Source: Neolewinella persica DSM 23188
GTDB taxonomy: Bacteria; Bacteroidota; Bacteroidia; Chitinophagales; Saprospiraceae
Direction of reading: 5' to 3'
Assembly: GCF_000373105.1 (NCBI RefSeq)
Contig: NZ_KB890416.1
Location: forward strand, 108,933 to 172,932
Length of the DNA stretch: 64,000 nucleotides
This document shows positions 25,132 to 32,130 of this stretch, piece by piece. The notes under the pieces were generated by a model. The model saw nothing but the letters and a program-made list of their open reading frames with translations, did no database searches and was not told the origin of the DNA. Position numbers and translations under genes: made by a program. Each line of letters starts with the position of its first letter. Position 1 is the stretch's first letter.

Positions 25132-26307
25132 ATGAAAACATTACTCTACCTCCTCCCCCTGCTCCTCCTGACTTTCCTTGCATCCTGCGGCCCCGCCACT
25201 GATGCCGACGTCGTTCCTGATGACCTCGAAGGAAAGAAGGAGTACCTCAAGACCAAAAAGGCCGAGCTTCGCACCCTGACCCAGCAAGTTGAAACGCTGG
25301 AAAAGGACATCTTTGCGAAAGACCCCAGTCTGGCGCCAAAAGGTACGCTCGTGGCTTACGAACCGGTTAAAATCAGCTCTTTTGAAAACTACGCTGAAGT
25401 TCAGGCAACCATCCGTGCGGCGGAAACGGCTATGGCCACGCCGCAGCTGCCCGGTCGTATCCTCAGTATGAAGTATGAGGTCGGCGATAATATTCGCAAA
25501 GGCGCACTGGTGGCCGTCCTTGATGTGGAAAACATCACTACCCAACGTGCAGAGCTTGAAAAAGCCGCTGAACTGGCAGAGACGGTATTCGAACGTCAGA
25601 AACGACTGTGGGACCAGAACATCGGCTCCGAAATTCAGTATCTCCAGGCAAAAAACAGCTACGAACGTATCCAGAAGCAACTGGAGTCGATTGACGTACA
25701 GACCAGTAAGCGAAACGTTTACGCGCCTTTGTCCGGAACGGTTGATCAGGTAATGATGCGGCAGGGAGAAAATGCCTCCCCCGGCGCACCGATCCTGTCC
25801 ATCCTGAGTACCAATGACCTGGACGTAGTCGCTGACGCCTCCGAAGACCTGCTGTCCAAGGTCAAACTTCGTCAGAAGGTGAAGGTCAAAGTACCCGCCC
25901 TCAACCTCGAATTTGAAGCGCCAATAAGCCGGATCGGTAAAACGGTGGACCCGGCTAACCGGACTTTTGAAGTGGAAATCGATGTGCCCGGCAAGTACCT
26001 CTCCCAACTGAAAGCCAACCTATTGGCCGAGGTGGAAGTCCTTGATTTCTCCGGTGACGACCTGATTGTTGTAAGCCAGGATCAGATTCAGCAGGAAATT
26101 GATGGCCGCCGGTTCGTTTTCCTGGCCGTTGATGAAGTGGAAAAGGGTACCGTAGCCAAAAAAGCTTATGTTGAAACTGGTGCCAGTTACAACAATAAAG
26201 CCATCATTGAATCAGGCCTGAAGGTCGGAGACCGCATCATCACGGCAGGCTCCCGCGGCCTGACGGATGGGCAGAAAATCAGCCTTAGCCAGAACCCTAT
26301 CCAGTAG
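25132..26307 (+). CDS. RND efflux periplasmic adaptor (MFP/HlyD) lipoprotein
   Basis: 391 residues from ATG 25132. The frame is open further back, but that part only translates the intergenic repeat. The lipobox LASCGP has Cys19, so the adaptor is membrane-anchored. A coiled coil (about 35-65 and 135-180) is split around a lipoyl-like barrel (QLPGRILSMKYEVGDNIRKG; VYAPLSGTVDQVMMRQGENA). A beta-barrel and MP domain follow. It bridges the RND pump and the TolC channel. The codons for the lipobox coincide with a GC-rich dispersed element (25180-25197). Confidence 0.92.
   Translation: MKTLLYLLPLLLLTFLASCGPATDADVVPDDLEGKKEYLKTKKAELRTLTQQVETLEKDIFAKDPSLAPKGTLVAYEPVKISSFENYAEVQATIRAAETAMATPQLPGRILSMKYEVGDNIRKGALVAVLDVENITTQRAELEKAAELAETVFERQKRLWDQNIGSEIQYLQAKNSYERIQKQLESIDVQTSKRNVYAPLSGTVDQVMMRQGENASPGAPILSILSTNDLDVVADASEDLLSKVKLRQKVKVKVPALNLEFEAPISRIGKTVDPANRTFEVEIDVPGKYLSQLKANLLAEVEVLDFSGDDLIVVSQDQIQQEIDGRRFVFLAVDEVEKGTVAKKAYVETGASYNNKAIIESGLKVGDRIITAGSRGLTDGQKISLSQNPIQ
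25180..25197 (-). repeat. Dispersed GC-rich element, copy 7 (in the lipobox codons)
   Basis: The minus strand reads GGCGGGGCCGCAGGATGC, 18-mer subtype; on the plus strand these bases encode the A-S-C-G-P-A of the lipobox. Either the element was co-opted into coding DNA or this is convergence. Confidence 0.55.
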
Positions 26308-26424
26308 TCTGGTAGTCATGTTCTCTGGTAGTCATGCAGACCCGCCAGAAAATACTACCAATACTCCAATACTTTCACGTCTATCACGTGCGGTAGCCTA
26401 CCGGACGACCAGACTACAAGACTA
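26304..26424. repeat. Long inverted repeat between adaptor and pump genes
   Basis: GTAGTCTGGTAGTC (26304-26317, overlapping the adaptor stop codon) pairs with GACGACCAGACTAC (26404-26417) at 13 of 14 positions. A second TCTGGTAGTCATG copy lies near 26334. CTACAAGA at 26414 is the octamer seen at three other start sites. The pump GTG follows at 26431. Confidence 0.7.
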
Positions 26425-26430
26425 TAAAAA

Positions 26431-29400
26431 GTGGAACAGAATAAAAGAACCTTCTCTCTAACCAACCTCGCGGTAGACAACTCGACCAGTGTCTTTCTGC
26501 TCACCGTCATGATCCTGATCTTCGGCTTATATGCTTATGATCAGGTACCGAAGGAGCAGTTTCCCGAGGTGGAGTTCCCACAGGTGTACATCAATACACC
26601 TTACTTTGGAAACTCTGCGGCCGACATCGAGAACCTCGTTACCCGCCCACTCGAAAAAGAGCTCCAGGGCGTCGATGGCCTCAAGGTCATCCGCTCCACG
26701 AGTGTACAGGACTTTTCGGTCATTACCGTCGAGTTCAACTCCGATGAAGACTTTGATGATGCCGTTCGGCGGACTAAGGATGCGGTAGACAAGGCTAAGC
26801 CTGAACTGCCCAGCGACCTCGACGTTGAGCCGACCGTGCTGGAAATCAACCTTAGCCAGTTGCCGATTGTGACCGTCAACATGAGTGGTGATTTTCCACC
26901 CGAAGAACTCCGCCGCTATGCGGAATTAATGGAGGACGAGCTGGAAGAAGTCGATGGCGTCAGTGAAGTCAACCTAAAAGGAATTCAGGAGCGCGAAATC
27001 GAAATTGCCGTCGACGTCAAGAAGATGGAAAGCCTTCAGATCAGCTTTGCGGACATCGAAAATGCCGTAGGTAGCGAAAACCTGACGCTCTCCGGCGGTG
27101 AGATCAAGAACAACGGTATGCGCAGGGCCATCCGCGTGGTGGGAGAATATGAGGATGCTGAAGAGTTGTCGAGAACCATCATCAAGAATGAAAAACAGCG
27201 ATTAGTGTACCTGCGTGACATCGCAACCACTAAATTCGGCTACGAAGAGCCCAAATCCATCGCCCGGGCAGATGCCCTGCCGGTTATTAGTCTGGACGTG
27301 ATCAAAAAGTCTGGTGAAAACCTGCTGACTACGGCTGATGGTGTGCAGGCTACGGTAGCTGAAGTCCGTAAGGGGCTGCCTACTGATCTGCAAATCAGCT
27401 TTTTTAACGATCAATCCTATAACACCCGCGATCAGGTAGATAACCTGGAGAATAGCATCATTTCTGGTGTAATTCTGGTAGTGCTGGTACTGCTCTTCTT
27501 CCTGGGCTTACGGAATGCATTGTTTGTTGGTATCGCCATCCCGTTGTCGATGCTGATGGGCATTTTGTGGATCTGGTTGTCGGGGGTAACGCTCAATATC
27601 GTAGTACTTTTTGCCCTGATTTTGGCCCTCGGCCTGTTGGTAGACAATGGCATTGTGATCGTGGAGAATGTCTACCGGTATATGCAGAACGGCGAAAAAT
27701 CCGGAAATGCGGCGAAGTACGGTGCCGGTGAAGTTGCCTGGCCGATTATTGCCTCAACGGCAACTACGCTGGCGGCTTTCAGCCCGCTGGCGGTTTGGCC
27801 GGGCATTGTCGGAGAATTTATGAAGTACTTCCCGATCACGCTGATGTTGGTACTGTCTTCTTCTTTGATCGTTGCTTTGGTCATTAACCCCGTTTTGGCA
27901 AAGACCTTCATGAAGGTTGACGAGCGGGCGGCAACAAAGAAGGGGCGCGGCCGCAGGATGCGAACTACGTTGATAACGGCAGCGGTGATGATGGTTCTTG
28001 GCGTCCTGATTGGTCTGCTTGGCGGTGTCACGTGGTTCTTCAACCTGATGGTCATTTCTACCATCATTACGCTGGTTTATTTCTTCTTACTACGTCCGGC
28101 TTCCTTTTTCTTTCAGGATCGGGTGCTACCCTGGCTCGAACGGAGGTACCGGGGTACCATCAGTTTCTCACTCCGGTGGGGTAAGTCGATAATGGTAGGT
28201 ACCATTGGCTTGTTATTCCTTTCCTTTATCCTAACGGCGATCAGCCCCCCGGCAATAGAGTTCTTCCCGAGTGCTGATCCGCTCTACGTCAACGCCTTCG
28301 TTGAATTACCGCTTGGGTCAGACATTGCCGCTACGGACGCGGCGACCAAGGAACTGGAGCAAAGCATCATGGAGATGTTGACGCCCTACGAAGACATTGT
28401 GGAGTCAGTACTTACCCAAATTGGTGAAAATACTTCCGACCCTAATGCGCCACCCGAGCCAGGTTTTACCCCAAACAAAGCCCGTATCACGGTGAGCTTC
28501 GTTCCATTCCGTGATCGTGGAGGTGTAAGCACAACCAAGGTGATGGACGAAATTCGCCAAACGGTAAAAGGCGTCCCCGGTGTAAAAGTATCCGTTGATA
28601 AGAATGCCGATGGTCCTGCCACGGGGAAACCAATCAACCTGGAGATTTCCGGTGAAGACCTGGACCGGCTCATTCCTCTCGGTGATGAAGTAATCAACTA
28701 CATCAACGCTCAGGGAATCCCCGGTATTGAGGAACTTTCGGCCGATGTGAAACTTGGCGTTCCGGAATTGCTTGTCAAGATTGACCGCGAATCGGCTCGC
28801 CGTTACGGTTTATCTACCTTTCAGATCGCTAGCGCTCTACGGACTTCCGTCTACGGTAAGGAAATCAGCAAATACAAGTTGGGAGAAGATGAATACCCCA
28901 TCTTCCTGCGCCTTAACGAAAAAGACAGAAACCAGATTGAAAGCCTGCTGAACCAACGGATCACTTTCCGTGATCCGGCCACTGGCCGAATCACCCAGGT
29001 GCCCATCAGTACCGTTGCTAATGTGGAATATACTTCTACCTACTCGTCCATTAAGCGTAAAGACCTGGATCGGGTGATCACCATCAGTTCCAACGTCCTC
29101 GATGGGTACACCGGAAACGAAATTGTTCCGCAGATTGATCAGGTGATGCAAGGCTATGATTTGCCCCGCGGTTTTACCTATGAGTTTACGGGAGAACAGC
29201 AGCAACAGCAGGAAGACGTTGGTTTCCTCCTCGGTGCCTTTGTATTTGCGTTGTTCCTGATCTTCATTATCATCGTGGCGCAGTTCAACAGCCTTTCTTC
29301 TCCGTTCATTATCCTCACTTCGGTGGTACTGTCTACCATTGGTGTACTACTCGGATATTTCTTCTTCGGCGGTACTTTCTCGGTAGTCTTCACGGGGGTT

Positions 29401-29889
29401 GGTATCATCTCCCTTGCTGGGGTCGTGGTGAACAATGCCATCGTATTAATTGATTATACGACGCTGCTGATGAAGGATAAGGTTGACCGATTAGGCCTTG
29501 AGAAGATATCCGACCTTGAACTCTCCGATATCCGCGAAAGCATCATCGAAGGTGGATCTACGCGTCTACGGCCGGTATTGCTAACTGCAATTACCACGGT
29601 TCTCGGCCTCATTCCACTGGCTATCGGATTTAATTTCGATTTCTTCAGCTTCATCGCCACCTGGGATGGCAAGTACTTCCTTGGCGGAGACAATACGGCG
29701 ATCTGGGGTCCAATGGCACTTACCGTAATCTACGGCCTCGTCTTTGCTACCTTCCTTACCCTGGTAGTCGTGCCGGTAATGATGTGGTTGATCTATAAAA
29801 CGCGTCGTAGCATCAAGCGAATCTACCGAAAGCTTAGTGGCGGAGAGGTGGAAGACGTAGATTACGAGGCGCCACTGTCGGAAGGCTAG
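26431..29889 (+). CDS. RND multidrug efflux transporter (AcrB/MdtF family)
   Basis: A 1152-residue inner-membrane proton-driven pump with GTG start. The usual RND plan is visible: TM1 (about 18-36), first porter loop, TM2-6 with GLLVDNGIVIVENVYRYM (TM4 acidic residue of the proton relay), a cytoplasmic loop, TM7, second porter loop, and TM8-12 with GVVVNNAIVLIDY. The cytoplasmic loop near residue 500 carries a basic KKGRGRRMR stretch encoded by a GC-rich dispersed element. It works with the adaptor and TolC genes upstream and is probably controlled by the TetR gene at the head of the cluster. The length is somewhat above the typical ~1040, owing to loop insertions. Confidence 0.94.
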   Translation: MEQNKRTFSLTNLAVDNSTSVFLLTVMILIFGLYAYDQVPKEQFPEVEFPQVYINTPYFGNSAADIENLVTRPLEKELQGVDGLKVIRSTSVQDFSVITVEFNSDEDFDDAVRRTKDAVDKAKPELPSDLDVEPTVLEINLSQLPIVTVNMSGDFPPEELRRYAELMEDELEEVDGVSEVNLKGIQEREIEIAVDVKKMESLQISFADIENAVGSENLTLSGGEIKNNGMRRAIRVVGEYEDAEELSRTIIKNEKQRLVYLRDIATTKFGYEEPKSIARADALPVISLDVIKKSGENLLTTADGVQATVAEVRKGLPTDLQISFFNDQSYNTRDQVDNLENSIISGVILVVLVLLFFLGLRNALFVGIAIPLSMLMGILWIWLSGVTLNIVVLFALILALGLLVDNGIVIVENVYRYMQNGEKSGNAAKYGAGEVAWPIIASTATTLAAFSPLAVWPGIVGEFMKYFPITLMLVLSSSLIVALVINPVLAKTFMKVDERAATKKGRGRRMRTTLITAAVMMVLGVLIGLLGGVTWFFNLMVISTIITLVYFFLLRPASFFFQDRVLPWLERRYRGTISFSLRWGKSIMVGTIGLLFLSFILTAISPPAIEFFPSADPLYVNAFVELPLGSDIAATDAATKELEQSIMEMLTPYEDIVESVLTQIGENTSDPNAPPEPGFTPNKARITVSFVPFRDRGGVSTTKVMDEIRQTVKGVPGVKVSVDKNADGPATGKPINLEISGEDLDRLIPLGDEVINYINAQGIPGIEELSADVKLGVPELLVKIDRESARRYGLSTFQIASALRTSVYGKEISKYKLGEDEYPIFLRLNEKDRNQIESLLNQRITFRDPATGRITQVPISTVANVEYTSTYSSIKRKDLDRVITISSNVLDGYTGNEIVPQIDQVMQGYDLPRGFTYEFTGEQQQQQEDVGFLLGAFVFALFLIFIIIVAQFNSLSSPFIILTSVVLSTIGVLLGYFFFGGTFSVVFTGVGIISLAGVVVNNAIVLIDYTTLLMKDKVDRLGLEKISDLELSDIRESIIEGGSTRLRPVLLTAITTVLGLIPLAIGFNFDFFSFIATWDGKYFLGGDNTAIWGPMALTVIYGLVFATFLTLVVVPVMMWLIYKTRRSIKRIYRKLSGGEVEDVDYEAPLSEG
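27943..27961 (+). repeat. Dispersed GC-rich element, copy 8 (in the RND gene)
   Basis: GGCGCGGCCGCAGGATGC, 18-mer subtype, read in frame as G-R-G-R-R-M in a cytoplasmic loop near residue 505. Confidence 0.7.
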
Positions 29890-29944
29890 AGCTGCTTTTT
29901 TAACATGAATTCAATAGCGTTCTACAACTAAATGACCACTTTGT

Positions 29945-29972
29945 CGGGGCGTTCGAATATTCGAACGCCCCG
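29945..29972. terminator. Perfect 28-nt palindrome after the efflux operon
   Basis: A 14-bp arm (CGGGGCGTTCGAAT) and its exact complement with no loop, followed by CATCTTGATT rather than a T-tract. It is likely an RNA 3'-end hairpin, or alternatively a dimeric protein site. A possible -7 box for ruvX (TAATTTTA) lies ~20 bp further on. Confidence 0.6.
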
Positions 29973-30093
29973 CATCTTGATTAATAGCAGTAATTTTACG
30001 TTCTTTAGAAGAAACCATGAACCCTTGAAAAAGTAAAGAAGAAAACCATTTTTACTATTTAATGTTGCAATTTTTTAAAATAGACTCCAGGCC

Positions 30094-30507
30094 ATCACAC
30101 GTATAATCTCTATCGATTACGGTTCCAAAAAATGTGGAATCGCTGCCAGTGACCCGTTGCGCATTATTGCCACGGGGCTCGCTACTGTGCCTACGTGGCA
30201 GCTAATGGACTGGCTGCAGGATTATCTCTCCCGTGAACCGGTTGGTGATCTCGTCATTGGTGAAAGCTTCCATAAGGATGGGACACCCAATAAGATCAAT
30301 GCTCAGGTCGTAGGCTTTGAGCGCAAATTCGCCAAACTGTACCCCGAAATAAAGCTACATCGCCAGGACGAGTTCTATACGTCCAAAAGGGCCATGCAGT
30401 CCATGATTGAGGCCGGAGTACCTAAAATGAAGCGTAGACAAAAAGAAAGAGTGGATAAAATTGCTGCAACAATAATCCTACAGGACTTTATGGAATCCCA
30501 ACGATAA
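30094..30507 (+). CDS. ruvX: RuvX/YqgF pre-16S rRNA nuclease (Holliday resolvase-like), non-canonical start
   Basis: A 137-residue RNase H-fold enzyme. Active-site blocks are IISIDYGSKKCGIAASDPL (first Asp), VIGESFHKDG (Glu), and the C-terminal VDKIAATIILQDFM (Asp). The family normally begins MxRIxxIDYG. Here that N-terminus is encoded as ITRIISIDYG with ATC at 30094, and the open frame (from 30079) has no ATG, GTG or TTG before TTG 30157, which would delete the first catalytic strand. The simplest inference is initiation at ATC 30094. It is 31 bp upstream of def. Confidence 0.82.
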   Translation: MTRIISIDYGSKKCGIAASDPLRIIATGLATVPTWQLMDWLQDYLSREPVGDLVIGESFHKDGTPNKINAQVVGFERKFAKLYPEIKLHRQDEFYTSKRAMQSMIEAGVPKMKRRQKERVDKIAATIILQDFMESQR

Positions 30508-30538
30508 ATCTATTTTGCGGCCCTAAAACAATCAGCTC

Positions 30539-31093
30539 ATGATACTTCCTATTTATGCCTATGGTCAACCCGTCCTGAAAAAATTGGGGGTTGAGATTTC
30601 TTCTGACTACGAAGGACTTGAACAACTTATTGCTGACATGTGGGAAACCATGGAAAATGCTAATGGCGTTGGCCTGGCAGCACCTCAGATCGGCCGTGCT
30701 ATCCGGCTGTTTGTAGTAGACAGCGGACCCATGCTTGAAGAAGGGCAGGAGCACCTTGGTATTCGTAAGGTCTTCATCAACGCCCAAATCCTCGAAGAAA
30801 CCGGTGAAGATTGTTCCTACTCAGAAGGCTGTCTCAGTATTCCGGATGTCTCCGGAGACGTTGAACGGCCTGAACAGATAACCATACGCTGGCAGGATGA
30901 AGAATTCGCTGAGCACACCGAAACCTTTTCAGGAATGAATGCCCGGGTCATTCAACACGAATACGACCACATTGAAGGTATCCTGTTCACCGAGTTGCTT
31001 AAACCGTTGAAAAAACGGATGGTGAAACGGAAGCTGGAGAAGATTAAAAAAGGAGAGATTAACCACAAGTACCGGATGAAATTCGTCAAGTAG
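30539..31093 (+). CDS. def: Peptide deformylase
   Basis: 184 residues. All three metal-site motifs are present: GVGLAAPQIG (motif 1), EGCLSIP (motif 2, Cys ligand) and QHEYDH (motif 3, two His ligands and catalytic Glu). It removes the formyl group from nascent proteins in the cytoplasm. The basic C-terminal helix (KRMVKRKLEKIKKGE) is typical of Bacteroidota members. It is probably co-transcribed with ruvX. The stop codon opens into a long inverted repeat shared with the convergent DUF2461 gene. Confidence 0.96.
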   Translation: MILPIYAYGQPVLKKLGVEISSDYEGLEQLIADMWETMENANGVGLAAPQIGRAIRLFVVDSGPMLEEGQEHLGIRKVFINAQILEETGEDCSYSEGCLSIPDVSGDVERPEQITIRWQDEEFAEHTETFSGMNARVIQHEYDHIEGILFTELLKPLKKRMVKRKLEKIKKGEINHKYRMKFVK

Positions 31094-31245
31094 CTGGGTC
31101 ACTGAGTTGGCGAGTCGCCGAGTTGCTGCCGCAAGCACCATTCGCGGCGCTGCGCTTACTCACTTCAGGCGAATGAGCGGAGCGAAATGAGTGGTAACAG
31201 CGGAGCAACTCAGTGACTCATTGACTCGCCAACTCAGTAGCTGAC
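31093..31245. repeat. Composite hairpin between convergent def and DUF2461 genes
   Basis: Arms built of GAGTTGGCGAGTC / GACTCGCCAACTC words enclose a core at 31129-31195 that matches 8761-8895. The fold can serve as a bidirectional transcript end. Confidence 0.75.
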
Positions 31246-31252
31246 GAACGCA

Positions 31253-31945
31253 CTATACGACCAACTCCCCATTAGCATTAGTAGTAAGCACATCAGTGAA
31301 ATAATCAAAAAACGGGCGGAGGGTAAGCGTTGCCTCGTGGGCCATGTCCAGGAAATCTTTTGACAGCACTTCCTTGTCCGTAAAGTCCCTGCCAGCATAG
31401 AATTGCTTGTAGCGCAGCAGATCAATGTTTGGATGATCTTTTGGGTAGCCCTGTGGAGCGGTTTTTAACTGCTCGCCCTGCAGCTCTCCGAAAATGCGGA
31501 CAAAGTCTTTGTCAGCAATGATCTCCCGAAGGTCGGAAGCATCTACGGCCAACTCTTCGCGCATTCGTTTCAAGTCGTGCTTCTCCATGCCATAAAAGCC
31601 GCCGCCGATAAAACTTCGCCAGTCACCAATTGGTGAGACGTTGTAGTAATAGCCGCCGCGCCGCAACTTACCATCACGGACGAACTGCCCGGCAAAGTTC
31701 GTCTTGTATGGGTCCTTGTTTTTGCCAAAGCGGACGTCGCGGTAGATGCGAAACATGGACTTTTTACCGTTTTCGGTGGACAGAACGTCGGTTTCCATCA
31801 GGCGATCCATTAGCGCCTGGGCGAATTCGGCAACGTTTTCACGGCCAGCCTCATAAGCGGCTTTGTTTTCATTGAACCACTCCCGGTCGTTGTTCTTCGC
31901 CAGTTGGTTAAGGAAGGTTAGCGTGGATTTTTTGATTATTGCCAT
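31253..31945 (-). CDS. DUF2461 domain protein
   Basis: 230 residues, no signal peptide. It begins with the family-typical FLNQLAKNNDREWFNENKAAY. The central block FRIYRDVRFGKNKDPYKTNF and GGYYYNVSPIGDWRSFIGGG are strongly characteristic of DUF2461 (TIGR02453). The biochemical role is unknown. It is divergent from the ABC exporter, from which it is separated by a symmetrical word-repeat spacer. Confidence 0.9.
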   Translation of the reverse strand: MAIIKKSTLTFLNQLAKNNDREWFNENKAAYEAGRENVAEFAQALMDRLMETDVLSTENGKKSMFRIYRDVRFGKNKDPYKTNFAGQFVRDGKLRRGGYYYNVSPIGDWRSFIGGGFYGMEKHDLKRMREELAVDASDLREIIADKDFVRIFGELQGEQLKTAPQGYPKDHPNIDLLRYKQFYAGRDFTDKEVLSKDFLDMAHEATLTLRPFFDYFTDVLTTNANGELVV

Positions 31946-32125
31946 TGGGATAGTCTATTGGTCTTATTGGACTATTAGTCTGTTAGTCCGTTGATCTATT
32001 GGTTGGTTGGCGCGTTGGTTAAAAGCACGATGGCTAAAGATAGTACCTTTGCCCTGCGCAAAAAAAACAATGGGCGGAAACCATCAACAGACCATTAGCC
32101 CTAATAGTCCAATAGACCAATAGCA
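31946..32125. repeat. Inverted word repeats flanking a divergent promoter region
   Basis: ATAGTCTATTGGTC and ATTGGACTATTAGTC words at 31949-32000 reappear inverted at 32085-32125 as AATAGTCCAATAGACC. The same word therefore stands directly 5' of both start codons (31945 on minus, 32131 on plus). The -7 box at 32044 lies between the arms. Confidence 0.8.
32044..32051 (+). promoter_or_regulatory. -7 box of the ABC exporter gene
   Basis: TACCTTTG, a full match to TAnnTTTG; TTGG words ~28 bp upstream could act as -33. It gives a leader of about 80 nt containing the inverted arm. Confidence 0.6.
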
Positions 32126-32130
32126 CCAAT

